Shown: positions 44,308-54,156 of the stretch, piece by piece
Position numbering within the stretch: the first letter of the stretch is position 1
Layout of the letters: every line of letters begins with the position of its first letter
Origin: Marinilabilia salmonicolor
GTDB lineage: Bacteria; Bacteroidota; Bacteroidia; Bacteroidales; Marinilabiliaceae
Assembly: GCF_003003035.1 (NCBI RefSeq)
Contig: NZ_PVTS01000005.1
Coordinates: forward strand, 186,001-250,000
Length of the DNA stretch: 64,000 nucleotides
Reading direction: 5' to 3'
Translations under genes and position numbers: made by a program
Notes under the pieces: generated by a model
Database searches by the model: none
Seen by the model: the letters and a program-made list of their open reading frames with translations, nothing else
What the model was told of the DNA's origin: nothing

Positions 44308-45009
44308 ATGGAAACAAAAATTTTTTACTCAAAACAACAATTGGCTCGTTTCTTCGGCGATTATCTTTCCACGCTGACACAGGAGAATGAGCAGATCAAC
44401 ATAGCACTCTCGGGAGGCAGTACTCCGGAGACCATTTTTGATGTTTTGTCGCAGGAATACAGCAATTCTGTTAACTGGGAAAAGCTACGGTTTTTCTGGG
44501 GCGATGAACGATGTGTCCCCCCTGATGATGCGGAAAGTAACTTTAATATGACGCATCAGCATCTCTTTTCTCTGTTGCCCGTCCCTGAAACCAATATTTT
44601 CAGGATAAAGGGAGAATTGGCCCCCGAAGAGGCCCTCAGGGATTATCGGGAGGTTATTGACAAAGAATTGCCCAAAAAAGATGGATTGCCCTTTTTTGAT
44701 ATTGTTTTGTTGGGAATGGGTGATGATGGTCATACTGCTTCAATATTTCCCCACGAAATAGAATTGTGGGATTCGTCAGAACTTTGCGAGTTAGGTACCC
44801 ATCCAACATCTGGACGGAAAAGAGTTACACTTACCGGAAAGGTCATCAACAATGCCCGTGAAGTTATTTTTCTGGTCACCGGAAAGAATAAAGCAGAGAA
44901 AGTGGACGAAATCCTTAATGAGAAAGATGATTACATGAAATATCCTGCGGCACGGGTCAATCGGGATAAAAGTCTCTGGCTGTTGGATCAGGAGGCTGTA
45001 GGGAGTTGA
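44308..45009 (+). CDS. pgl: 6-phosphogluconolactonase (DevB/Pgl type)
   Basis: 233 residues. It hydrolyses 6-phosphogluconolactone made by Zwf. Seen: INIALSGGSTPETIFDVL near residue 31, KLRFFWGDERCVPPDDAESN with the family motif GDERCVPP, and the block LLGMGDDGHTASIFP, which holds the catalytic His. Length is normal. The start ATG lies 10 bp after a structured repeat and has no Shine-Dalgarno sequence. The C-terminal AARVNRDKSLWLLDQEA is also conserved in the family. Confidence 0.95.
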   Translation: METKIFYSKQQLARFFGDYLSTLTQENEQINIALSGGSTPETIFDVLSQEYSNSVNWEKLRFFWGDERCVPPDDAESNFNMTHQHLFSLLPVPETNIFRIKGELAPEEALRDYREVIDKELPKKDGLPFFDIVLLGMGDDGHTASIFPHEIELWDSSELCELGTHPTSGRKRVTLTGKVINNAREVIFLVTGKNKAEKVDEILNEKDDYMKYPAARVNRDKSLWLLDQEAVGS

Positions 45010-45016
45010 CAGTGGC

Positions 45017-45056
45017 CAATGATCAATGATCAATTACCAATGATCATTGATCATTG
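45017..45056. terminator. Perfect 16-bp inverted repeat between convergent genes pgl and tamB
   Basis: CAATGATCAATGATCA and TGATCATTGATCATTG are complementary, with an 8-base spacer, and are followed by TTTT on the plus strand. It overlaps the last codons of tamB. A weaker relative built of ATCATTGATCATTGATAATT lies between the convergent genes at 10121-10148. Confidence 0.6.
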
Positions 45057-48000
45057 TTTTTCCCGGTAAGAGCTTTCCAGTATTTGAGCAACAGGTCCGT
45101 AAATTTGTCAAACTCCTCTTTGAATGTGAGTCCGATTCCCTGCGTAGTGGGCGATGTTTCGTAGATGATGTCATCGTTGGATCGCGTGTAAGCCTTTGCC
45201 CTGATGGTGCCGCTGGGATTGAGTTTTACATCCATGTCGAAATCACCCACCATTTTACTGGTGTTGGTCTGATATTTTCCATAGCCCACATTGCCGTTGA
45301 TGCTTACGCGATTGTTAAACATCTGCGTGGATAATGCAACCTCAATCTCTTCACTTGAGATATTGTCTTCGGGGCGGTAACTGACACCTATATCCACATC
45401 ATTACTGATGTTGGAGAGCCATCGGCTAAGCTGATTGGACAACATTTCAGTGGTGGTAACTAATGCTGCATTGTTAGTCTGCAGTCCGGGATCACTTCCC
45501 ATACGCATGTATTCGGGGGTGTAGAATCTGTTCAAAACCAGCAGGGAGAGTACCTGCCTGTTCATCTCATCTTCCGTCGAAATAAAGTCAAGAATATAGC
45601 TTTCCCGGCTCTCAGTGAGGGTTGGTGCTTCTAATCCGAATCTGATTCCGGGTTTTTCCAGAGGACCGTTGAGCATGAGGTTACAGTTGATGGGGATGCG
45701 TCGCTGAAGATCTCCGGATTCTTCACTCCCCGAATTGCCTGCCATGGGACCTATCAGGTCTGAGAGTGAAGCTTTAACTTTGTAAACTGCAGTGAGATCG
45801 ATTCTTGCATCGTAAGGATCTCCCTGCCAGGAGACGATACCTCCTTTGTTGATATCAAATTTTTTGTTGACCAGATTTTGCAGAGAAAAAAGATATTCTC
45901 CCCTGTCGATGATGTAATCTCCGAAAAAGCTGATGTTCCCCTGTCTGTCGATCTGAATCTGGATGTTTCCGTCTCCGGAAGCACTCAGCAGGTCACCCAG
46001 GGTGGAATCGAAAATTATTTCGATGCGTGCCTGAGGGGTAACATTGATTTCCATATTCAGGGACAAGCCGGTAAGATCCACTTTATATTCGTCAATGGCG
46101 GTATTGATGGTTATTTGTTCTTCGGTTTCCTGATCGCCCGTGAATTGTATAAACTTACTCTGTACCGCTTCCTCTTTATTGGCCATGGGTATGAAAAACC
46201 GCGTGTTTTCCAGTGTTTCACCTTCAATGGTCAGTTCAACATTCTGTGTGGTTCCGGTAACCATCATCTGACCATCGGCATAAACCGTTCCGTAATAGTA
46301 GGGGTTGTCTTTAAGTCTGGTGTCCAGTACCAACATATCATTTACATCCATTTGCAGGTTGTAAACCATGTTGGAAAAGCTTTCGTGATAAATGGATCCT
46401 CTGAAATTTCCCTCTTTGCCATGTCTGTCTTTTACAGTCAGGTCCCGAAACCTGATTTCGTTGGGGTAAAACCATACTGAGTCCTTGATCTCATAGCTTG
46501 TCTGCAGCAGATCCACATTAAATGTGCCCTCATCCACATTGATTTTTCCCGAAAGCATTGGCTTTGTGAGTTGTCCTGCAAGATAGAGGTTGCCTGATGC
46601 AGTCCCGTCCAGATCCTGAAGAATATTGCCTATGAAGGTGCTGAGAAAATTTATTTCAAGATGGTCCAGTTGCAAATCAATGTCCATCTTGTTTTCTGTG
46701 GGGTTGATGTATCCTGATCCCACCAATGGTCTGTGGTCGTCTTTCAGCACGGAAGTGTTCACCTCCAGTTCACTTTTATCGGCATCCCACCTGGAACCAA
46801 GTGTAAAAAAGCCGATGGTGTCGTTGTTGAAACTAAACTGATCAATGGAGAAATTGGCAGTCCAGAGTGGTGTCCGGTAAAAGTTTTTGAGTTCAATGCT
46901 GCCATCAGCCGTTCCACCAAACCGATGCTTAAAAGTGCTTGATTCGCCTATGAACTGGGCCAGATCAATATTGTCCATCTCCAGGCGCATTCCGTCCATC
47001 GATTTTTTGTGCAAAAACCCGTTGAGACCTAACCGCTGGCTGCCATGGGTGATCTCCAATCCCTGAATGCTCATGGAGGCTGGGGTAAGCATCGCCCGGG
47101 CTTCACTGATATTCCACACCGAATCCTGCAAAATGATGGTTGAGGGAGCCAGACGGATGTCGGAATAAAATTTTTTGTTTTTATCTCTTCTGAATGAAGT
47201 GCTTGTGTAGATGGCGCCGCTGTTGGTTACTTTGTCCCAGTTGTTCCAGAAAATATTCACATCCAGCGTATCCCGGGAAGCTTTGTTGTGAACAGAAAAG
47301 TTGTACAGCGCTACCGTGTTGTCTCTTTCAATTCTTGAGGTTCTCAGGATAACCTCCATCTCTTTGCTGTTGTGACTGTTGGCATGCAGTTCAATGTCTG
47401 ATGCAGAGATACCCTTGTATCCGATCTTTTCAAAACCGGCATCTATGTTTAGGATTTTATTTTCGGAATCAACATTTCCTTTTAAGGTGCCTGAGGCCGC
47501 GGCATTTAGCCCGGGTAGGATGATGGCTGCCGCCCTGTCGAAGCCGTTTAGGTTAAATTCAAAATCAAAAATGTTTTTCGGTAAATCCCTTCCCGGTTCC
47601 CGGTTGGTAAGTGAAGGAACAAAATGAGAAGCCATATCAAGAAATGACTGGCGGAACCTCGAGAAGTTGTAAAGGCCGGAAATTTTGCCGTCTATAAAGT
47701 CTGACTGAAGTTCAATTTTTTTGATGGTGTCTTCACGGAAGGCATGAAGAGAAAATGAATCCAGCGAAAGCGATGTTTCGGGAGTGTAAATCAGACCTTC
47801 TGTAATGTTAATCTTTCCAGCCAGGTTGTCAATGTTATCGCCCCGAAAGTTTGCAGCAGCGGAGAGGGTCACTACGGCATCTTTCATGGAAGGGACCAGT
47901 TTGAGCCTGTCGGGCATTACATTTTTCAACTCGGCATTAAAAAGGAATGCCGGAATCTCTCCGGATGCATCAATTTCTCCATCAAAACGGAAGAATCCGT

Positions 48001-49381
48001 TGGGGTCCTGCATCTCTACTGATCCGTCGAATCGCTGGTAGGTAAACAGTCCGTTGATGTTGATATCCTGATAGATGTATTTGTTCCATTCAAGAGAGTT
48101 GATGTCGCCCATCAGGTAGGCAAAATAACTTTTCTTGTTTTTCCAGAAACCGTTGATCTCCAAGTCCATATTCAGGTTTCCGGGGTTGTTTTTATTGCCG
48201 AGCGCCGTTCCTGCCCGGAGATTGTTGGTTGAGAGCGCTCCACTAAAGGAAATGCCATCTTCCGTATTGAACTTGACTCCGATATCGGTGCTCAGGGAGC
48301 CAAATTCCGTATCAAATGTTCCAAAGGCCACCATATCGCTGAAGAAACCCGTCAGATTGCCTGAATAATGAATCATACCCAGATTCTCAAGGACTGCAGG
48401 TGGATTGTCCGTTTTCCGGGTGAAACGGAGTATGTCTTCTGAAGTGGTCTGAAGTTGATCAATCTTCATGAAAATAAAGGTTTCCCGAAAATCGCTCAGG
48501 TCTGTCAGGTCAAATGATGTTTTAAGTCGTGTGCGTCGCCCGGCTGAGACCTGGATGTTTCTGCCTTTGATGTTGCGTAGTGATCCGGAAATATCCCCGG
48601 AGAGTATCAATGGATGATTGGTAACCGGGATCCCATTGAGATAAAGGGCAATTTCTTTTGGTGAGATGAGCAGCTTATCCAGTTTGGTGTGAAAACGTTG
48701 CTCTGCCGAAGGGCCTGTTTCCGATGGGTTTCGTGTAAACTCCAGCTCTTTGATGCTCAGGTCTGACCTGTCCGTGGTCAGAAAGAAATCCTTTATGCTT
48801 ATTCGGTCTTCCCGAATTTTTCCTTCAGCACCTGCTCCTGTAATTTTTAGTCCGTTTTGTTCTGTGAGGCTCAGATTTTCAAGATCAAAATTGAGTGAGT
48901 CATTCACCGTTGAAGTTCTTGTGGCACTGAGGTTTAATTCGGAAAAGGTGAGTTTGTCCACTTTAAAGGATTCATTCTTAAAGATGTTGTTGGCCAGGGA
49001 AACTTTTCCATCTTCTATGTCCACACCGCGAACTGAATAGTGCCAGGTAATGGTATCCGGGCGATTTTTTTTCAGTGAGTCGAGTAAAAAGGTGAAGTTC
49101 ATGGCGTCGCCTTCCTGCTTGAGATTGAGGATGGGAGAGGTGATTTTGACCCGTCCAAGGAAGATGTGTTTTTTAAAAAAGGAAAAGTAATCAATCTCAG
49201 AATGAACGTGCGGGGCAAACATCAGGGTGTCGTTGTGAAGGTCGCGAATCAAAAAATCATTCAGACGGATGCCTGAAAACGGGAGAGCCTGGATCCGTCC
49301 GATGGAGATTTCTGTATTCAAATCGTGACTAAGGCGGTTGGTCACACTTGTTACAACACGGGTTTGCACTCCGGGCAACAT
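45044..49381 (-). CDS. tamB: TamB-like translocation/assembly protein
   Basis: 1445 residues from ATG 49381. The bulk is a long series of amphipathic beta strands (AsmA/TamB-like), and the last 400 residues are the TamB (DUF490) domain, with EINVTPQARIEIIFDSTLGD, SASGDGNIQIQIDRQGNISF, GDYIIDRGEYLFSLQNLVNK and GGIVSWQGDPYDARIDLTAV. TamB spans the periplasm and, with a BamA-like partner, moves lipids or outer-membrane proteins. The expected N-terminal membrane helix is missing from the ATG start, but is encoded directly upstream in the same frame (IIYIILLVIIGLPILGSLIF) with no ATG, GTG or TTG before the in-frame TAA at 49472-49474. The true start is therefore unresolved. Confidence 0.88.
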   Translation of the reverse strand: MLPGVQTRVVTSVTNRLSHDLNTEISIGRIQALPFSGIRLNDFLIRDLHNDTLMFAPHVHSEIDYFSFFKKHIFLGRVKITSPILNLKQEGDAMNFTFLLDSLKKNRPDTITWHYSVRGVDIEDGKVSLANNIFKNESFKVDKLTFSELNLSATRTSTVNDSLNFDLENLSLTEQNGLKITGAGAEGKIREDRISIKDFFLTTDRSDLSIKELEFTRNPSETGPSAEQRFHTKLDKLLISPKEIALYLNGIPVTNHPLILSGDISGSLRNIKGRNIQVSAGRRTRLKTSFDLTDLSDFRETFIFMKIDQLQTTSEDILRFTRKTDNPPAVLENLGMIHYSGNLTGFFSDMVAFGTFDTEFGSLSTDIGVKFNTEDGISFSGALSTNNLRAGTALGNKNNPGNLNMDLEINGFWKNKKSYFAYLMGDINSLEWNKYIYQDININGLFTYQRFDGSVEMQDPNGFFRFDGEIDASGEIPAFLFNAELKNVMPDRLKLVPSMKDAVVTLSAAANFRGDNIDNLAGKINITEGLIYTPETSLSLDSFSLHAFREDTIKKIELQSDFIDGKISGLYNFSRFRQSFLDMASHFVPSLTNREPGRDLPKNIFDFEFNLNGFDRAAAIILPGLNAAASGTLKGNVDSENKILNIDAGFEKIGYKGISASDIELHANSHNSKEMEVILRTSRIERDNTVALYNFSVHNKASRDTLDVNIFWNNWDKVTNSGAIYTSTSFRRDKNKKFYSDIRLAPSTIILQDSVWNISEARAMLTPASMSIQGLEITHGSQRLGLNGFLHKKSMDGMRLEMDNIDLAQFIGESSTFKHRFGGTADGSIELKNFYRTPLWTANFSIDQFSFNNDTIGFFTLGSRWDADKSELEVNTSVLKDDHRPLVGSGYINPTENKMDIDLQLDHLEINFLSTFIGNILQDLDGTASGNLYLAGQLTKPMLSGKINVDEGTFNVDLLQTSYEIKDSVWFYPNEIRFRDLTVKDRHGKEGNFRGSIYHESFSNMVYNLQMDVNDMLVLDTRLKDNPYYYGTVYADGQMMVTGTTQNVELTIEGETLENTRFFIPMANKEEAVQSKFIQFTGDQETEEQITINTAIDEYKVDLTGLSLNMEINVTPQARIEIIFDSTLGDLLSASGDGNIQIQIDRQGNISFFGDYIIDRGEYLFSLQNLVNKKFDINKGGIVSWQGDPYDARIDLTAVYKVKASLSDLIGPMAGNSGSEESGDLQRRIPINCNLMLNGPLEKPGIRFGLEAPTLTESRESYILDFISTEDEMNRQVLSLLVLNRFYTPEYMRMGSDPGLQTNNAALVTTTEMLSNQLSRWLSNISNDVDIGVSYRPEDNISSEEIEVALSTQMFNNRVSINGNVGYGKYQTNTSKMVGDFDMDVKLNPSGTIRAKAYTRSNDDIIYETSPTTQGIGLTFKEEFDKFTDLLLKYWKALTGKNNDQ

Positions 49382-49807
49382 GAATATGAGGGAGCCGAGA
49401 ATGGGTAATCCGATGATTACAAGGAGAATGATGTAAATTATTTTGTTGTAACTTTTGATGTCTTTCGGGCTTTAATATTGATGTTTTTTGAATGGTTTGG
49501 GGCAGGATTCTTGAATTCTGTGTTATATATACAAAAATAGTGCAAACACATAAAGTTTTCTAATAAAAAGGAAGATAGATTTGAAAAAAAATGGATCCTG
49601 TGAAGATATGATTAAGTTTAGAATTGCCTGTATCCCGGGAAATGTTAATCTATTTTAGGATTGGCTGAAATGGACTTAAAAAATTAGTAATTAGTTATTT
49701 AAAGCTTGTGTCTTTATTTCCTTTGCAAGGATTTTTAGGCAAATCCTTTAAAAAGCCTGCACCAGCAAAGGTGAATTGTCAACATATCACTGTTCAAAGG
49801 AATGTTA
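49382..49807. other. Upstream region of tamB
   Basis: Bases 49382-49471 are very likely coding for the tamB membrane helix (see that entry). The rest holds an AAGGATTT...AAATCCTTT complementary pair near 49725-49755, and nothing else recognisable. Confidence 0.5.
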
Positions 49808-50120
49808 TTATAGTGAATGACTGTTACTATTTGAAAGGCGCGGTGGCCTGTCCGTTTTCCGGACCGGCGGTTGGCGGGAAGGCTTAATGGGCGACATTAA
49901 TACGGATAAATATTTCTTTTTAAGGTCGTATTGAACTCGCAAATATTTCCAATAGAAAGCCTTTATGCTGGGTTGAGAAATCACAGCTATGCTCTCGTTT
50001 CAAGGCCTTGCGCAATGGCGGAAATTAAGCCTGACGCGGGCGGATAGGTTTAAACGGACTAGACTTTTTTTGTTCCTTTTTGGGCGATGCCAAAAAGAAC
50101 AATAAGAAATGAAACGAGCA
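49808..50120 (+). repeat. GC-rich structured element, copy 2, with 103-bp insertion
   Basis: Matches 35990-36215 on both sides of an insertion at 49896-49998. The insertion begins right after GGGCGAC and ends before TTCAAGGCC, with CTCTCGTTTC at its end complementary to GAAACGAG found after the element. The closing hairpin is GTTCCTTTTTGG / CCAAAAAGAAC, terminator-like. The remaining gap to the ACT-domain gene (50121-50636) shows nothing I recognise. Confidence 0.75.
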
Positions 50121-50636
50121 TGGCAACGATTGCCCCGGGAGAATATGTAAAAATTCTTGCATGCGAGTTCCATCATACCAATAACATAGTTTAATTATAT
50201 ACTGATGAAGCCAGCATGGAACACGACCCGAACATGCGGTACTCGTTTCCTCCAAAATTATTTTTTCGAGTACCCATATTTCTTGACCATTTTATGACGC
50301 GAGCTCATGTATCATAGATAGACTAACTTATAAACCAGGATAAAGAAAAACCTCTTTTGTTCAATAAAAGTTGTTAAAAATTTGTAATTTCCCCAACATT
50401 TTTAACCTACCTGGTCATTTCAATTTTGTCCGGTAACTGTTCTGCAATCCGGAAAGTAAAACCGAAGTATTTGGGTGGTTCGGAGATTTAATGTTCGCTG
50501 TCAATGCTTTCCGTGGTGCCAAAACAGTTGGTTGTTGAATTGGGAGTGCAAAAGTAAAAAATCTCTTATTTCGGTATCTTTTTGATTCCACCGAGATGGG
50601 CAACTATGAAAGAATCAGGCCTAAAAAAACAAAATT

Positions 50637-51062
50637 ATGATCATTGAACAACTGTCGGTTTTTCTGGAAAATCGCTCAGGGAGATTGCATGAAGTATTTG
50701 AAATACTCGGAAAAGCTAATATTAATGTATCTGCCTGCAGCATGGCTGACACTTCCGAATTCGGTATTCTTCGGTTGATCCCTTCTGACCCTGCCGGGGC
50801 AAGGGAAATCCTTAAAAATAATCTGTTCTCAGTGAATGTGAGTGAGGTCATTTCATTTGCAGCTCCCAACTCTCCCGGAGCACTTTCCAAAGCTCTGAAG
50901 ATTTTGGCTGATGCCAATATCGGAATTGAATATCTGTACGGGTTTTCTCCCGGCGACAAATCATTTATTGTTTTGCGTCCTGATGATGCTCAAAAAGCTG
51001 TGGAAGAATTTCAGAAACATGAAATGGAGTTGATATCGGCAAGTGACCTCTATAAATTTTAA
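50637..51062 (+). CDS. Tandem ACT-domain protein
   Basis: 141 residues: two ACT domains, about 1-70 ([34 protein letters not shown]) and 71-141 ([34 protein letters not shown]). ACT domains bind amino acids and control enzymes. It is placed 7 bp before the arylacetate-CoA ligase gene, a pairing that recurs in anaerobes and suggests control of the ligase or of the amino-acid breakdown pathway by aromatic or branched amino acids. That role is inferred from context. Confidence 0.85.
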   Translation: MIIEQLSVFLENRSGRLHEVFEILGKANINVSACSMADTSEFGILRLIPSDPAGAREILKNNLFSVNVSEVISFAAPNSPGALSKALKILADANIGIEYLYGFSPGDKSFIVLRPDDAQKAVEEFQKHEMELISASDLYKF

Positions 51063-51069
51063 GATTCTT

Positions 51070-52380
51070 ATGAAAATATCGATATGGAACCGGCATTTTG
51101 AAACCATGCCGAGAGAGCAGATGAAAGCCGTTCAGAGTGAGCGTTTAAGAGAAGTGGTGGAGCGGGTCTATTATAATGTGCCCTATTATAGAGCTAAGAT
51201 GCAGGAACAGGGAATAGGTCCTGAACATATTCAGTCGCTGGATGATTTGCAAAAACTTCCTTTTACAACCAAGCAGGATTTACGCGACAATTACCCTTTT
51301 GGTCTGTTTGCGCTGCCCATGAGCGAAATTATTCGCCTGCATGCCAGCTCCGGAACTACCGGTCGCCCCACAGTTGTTGGGTATTCACGACGTGATATTG
51401 CCGTTTGGTCTGAGGTAATGGCGCGTACACTTACTGCAGCCGGTGTAAGCAATAAGGATTTTATCCAGATTGCTTATGGTTACGGGTTGTTTACCGGTGG
51501 ATTGGGGCTTCATTACGGAGGTGAAAAGGTGGGCGCATCGGTTATTCCTATTTCCGGAGGGAATACCAGAAAACAACTTCAGTTGATGAATGATTTCGGA
51601 TCTACGGTGCTGGCTTGCACCCCTTCTTATGCATCGTATCTGGCAGAGGCTATTGATGAAAGTGATATCAGACGGGAAGATCTGAAGTTGCGGGTGGGGA
51701 TTTTTGGTGCCGAGCCCTGGACGGATAATATGCGAAAGGAGATAGAAAAAAAGTTGAAAATTAAAGCTTTTGATATCTATGGGTTAAGTGAAATTATCGG
51801 ACCCGGAGTATCTTTCGATTGTGAATATCAGAATGGTTTGCACATCAATGAGGATCACTTTATTCCTGAAATTATTGATCCCGAAACACTGGAGCCGCTT
51901 CAGGAAGGTGAGTTGGGTGAACTGGTTTTTACGACCGTAACCAAAGAGGGATTGCCCATTATTCGTTACCGCACCCGTGACCTTACACGCTTGCATTATG
52001 AGACTTGCAAATGCGGCAGAACCCTTGTGAGAATGGAGAAATGCACCGGCAGAAGCGACGATATGCTTATTATTCGGGGAGTGAATCTTTTTCCCTCACA
52101 GATTGAAAGTGTGCTGTTGGAAATGGACGAAACCACACCTCACTATTTACTGGTGGTTGACAGGATAAACAATCTGGATACACTGGAACTTCATGTGGAA
52201 GTGGAAGATCGCTTCTATCAGGATAAAATCAGTGAACTTCAGAATCTTGGTAAAAAGATTAAACACCAGATTGAGAGTACCATTGGTTTGAGTGTGAATG
52301 TGAAGCTGGTGGAGCCAAAAACCATAGAACGCAGTGAAGGAAAAGCCAAACGAGTAATTGATAAAAGAACACTGAAATGA
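51070..52380 (+). CDS. paaK: Phenylacetate-CoA ligase-like AMP-forming enzyme
   Basis: 436 residues from ATG 51070; an in-frame upstream start overlaps the ACT gene and is not needed. It belongs to the adenylate-forming family: P-loop SSGTTGRP at 93-100, [35 protein letters not shown], the aryl-adenylate site [10 protein letters not shown], the cysteine-rich ETCKCGRT, and [20 protein letters not shown]. The C-terminal lysine in [13 protein letters not shown] is in place. It links an aryl or related acid to CoA with ATP. The substrate is probably phenylacetate or indoleacetate. Its stop overlaps the aminotransferase start (ATGA). Confidence 0.88.
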   Translation: MKISIWNRHFETMPREQMKAVQSERLREVVERVYYNVPYYRAKMQEQGIGPEHIQSLDDLQKLPFTTKQDLRDNYPFGLFALPMSEIIRLHASSGTTGRPTVVGYSRRDIAVWSEVMARTLTAAGVSNKDFIQIAYGYGLFTGGLGLHYGGEKVGASVIPISGGNTRKQLQLMNDFGSTVLACTPSYASYLAEAIDESDIRREDLKLRVGIFGAEPWTDNMRKEIEKKLKIKAFDIYGLSEIIGPGVSFDCEYQNGLHINEDHFIPEIIDPETLEPLQEGELGELVFTTVTKEGLPIIRYRTRDLTRLHYETCKCGRTLVRMEKCTGRSDDMLIIRGVNLFPSQIESVLLEMDETTPHYLLVVDRINNLDTLELHVEVEDRFYQDKISELQNLGKKIKHQIESTIGLSVNVKLVEPKTIERSEGKAKRVIDKRTLK

Positions 52381-53699
52381 CACAAAACACTCCTTTTCCG
52401 GTTTCTGAAGAGACAATGCAGGAATTGCGTCAGGAACTGGGCATTGAAAGTCTTGCTTATTGTACCATCAGGCAGATTGTGCAACTGGTGAACCGCTTGC
52501 AGGAGATAAGCGGAGAGTCCTACATCAGAACAGAGATGGGCGTGCCGGGACTTAAAACACCTCAGGTTGGGGTGCTTGCTGAAATTGCGGCTATGGAAGA
52601 GGGGGTAACATCGGTCTATCCGCCCATTGAAGGCCGGCCGGAATTAAAAAAGGAACTTTCCCGTTTTGCCCGGCTCTTTCTGGATGTCGGGATACATGCC
52701 GCATCCTGTATTCCTACCGTAGGTTCTATGCAATCGTCGTTTGTGACTTTTATGGTGGCCAATAAGCGGGATCCGCAGAAAGACACCACTTTGTTTATCG
52801 ACCCGGGGTTTCCGGTTCATAAGCGGCAGATTGTCGTTCAGGGGATGAAATATGAGAGTTTTGATATCTATAATTACAGGGGAGAAAAGCTTCGTGAGAA
52901 ACTGGAAAGCTACCTTAAAAAGGGGAATATCAGTACTTTTCTTTATTCCAATCCCAACAATCCGGCCTGGATCTGTTTTACCGAAAGGGAATTGAAGATC
53001 ATTGGGGATCTGGCTAATGAGTATGATGTGATTGTGATGGAGGATCTGGCTTATTTTGGTATGGATTTTCGCCACAATTACGGTGTTCCGGGTAAGCCAC
53101 CGCATCAGCCCACTGTTGCCCGATACACAGATAATTATGTATTGCTTTTTTCCAGCTCAAAGATATTTAGTTATGCCGGACAGCGGATCGGCGGCTTGTT
53201 GATTTCAGATGCTTTGTTTGGAAAAACTTTTCCTCATCTTGGAAAAGTCTTTAATTCGGATCGTTTTGGTACAGCCATTCTGCAGGATGCACTTTACTGT
53301 ACCACTGCCGGAACTGCTCATTCTCCGCAACTTGGTTTTGCTGCACTATTGAAGGCTGTCAATGATGGTGATTTTGATTTTCGCAGTTATGTGAAGGAAT
53401 ATGGCGAGCGGGCTGCGATAATGAAAAAGCACTTCCTGGACAATGGTTTTCAATTGGTTTACGATAAAGATGAGGAGCAGGATGTGGCCGATGGTTTCTA
53501 TTTTACCATCAGTTATCCCGGCATGACGGGGGAGGAGCTTTTAGGAGAGTTGCTTCGCTATGGGATAAGCGCTATAACGCTCGATACAACAGGAAGTTCG
53601 CGTAAGGAGGGACTGCGTATTTGCGTGTCACATACCTCTAAAGAAAGATTGGGAGATCTTGCCAAACGTTTGCAACAGTTTTCATCTGTCCGGACATAG
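52377..53699 (+). CDS. PLP-dependent aminotransferase, class I/II
   Basis: 440 residues. Fold type I blocks: the [16 protein letters not shown] segment after the Asn that contacts [17 protein letters not shown] holding the PLP-binding Asp/Tyr pair, and the Schiff-base Lys in [18 protein letters not shown] at about residue 262. A late Arg in [12 protein letters not shown] binds the substrate carboxylate. It moves the amino group between an amino acid and a 2-oxoacid. Its overlap with paaK and position upstream of the ferredoxin oxidoreductase suggest that it feeds 2-oxoacids to that enzyme; aromatic or branched-chain amino acids are likely but not shown. Confidence 0.88.
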   Translation: MTQNTPFPVSEETMQELRQELGIESLAYCTIRQIVQLVNRLQEISGESYIRTEMGVPGLKTPQVGVLAEIAAMEEGVTSVYPPIEGRPELKKELSRFARLFLDVGIHAASCIPTVGSMQSSFVTFMVANKRDPQKDTTLFIDPGFPVHKRQIVVQGMKYESFDIYNYRGEKLREKLESYLKKGNISTFLYSNPNNPAWICFTERELKIIGDLANEYDVIVMEDLAYFGMDFRHNYGVPGKPPHQPTVARYTDNYVLLFSSSKIFSYAGQRIGGLLISDALFGKTFPHLGKVFNSDRFGTAILQDALYCTTAGTAHSPQLGFAALLKAVNDGDFDFRSYVKEYGERAAIMKKHFLDNGFQLVYDKDEEQDVADGFYFTISYPGMTGEELLGELLRYGISAITLDTTGSSRKEGLRICVSHTSKERLGDLAKRLQQFSSVRT

Positions 53700-53881
53700 G
53701 TGGGGCAGGCAATATAGAATGTATATAAACAAGAATCTTAACTCTCTGATTTTCGATAAACTTACAAATTGTAATGCATTATATTCGCTTTGTTTATAGG
53801 AAATAATGACGAGAATCATGAAGCTTAATTACAATTTTTCTCTAAATTCGTAATATAGTTTTAAGAAAAACAAATTTTGTT

Positions 53882-54115
53882 ATGGCAAAAATGATTGGAG
53901 CAATAGAGGTGGACATCGAGACCTGTAAAGGTTGTTCGCTTTGCGTCGAAGCCTGCCCGACAGATGTAATCGCCCTGGCAGACGAGGTGAACGGGAAGGG
54001 GTATAATTATGCATATATGGCAAATCCGGATGCTTGCAACGGGTGTACCAATTGTGCGTTGGTTTGTCCGGATAGTTGTATTACAGTTTATCGTAAAAAA
54101 GTTGAAATGGCCTGA
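53882..54115 (+). CDS. 2-oxoacid:ferredoxin oxidoreductase, 4Fe-4S (delta) subunit
   Basis: 77 residues with two 4Fe-4S motifs, CKGCSLCVEACP and CNGCTNCALVCP, in a ferredoxin-like fold. It carries electrons from the TPP site of the catalytic subunits to ferredoxin. It is the first gene of a four-gene set in one direction, with 41 bp to the next. A separate promoter is likely in the 182 bp before it, as the aminotransferase gene ends there and the gap is AT-rich. Confidence 0.9.
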   Translation: MAKMIGAIEVDIETCKGCSLCVEACPTDVIALADEVNGKGYNYAYMANPDACNGCTNCALVCPDSCITVYRKKVEMA

Positions 54116-54156
54116 TTTGTTAACAATCCGGTCAGAATCAAAGAAATATTAAGCAA

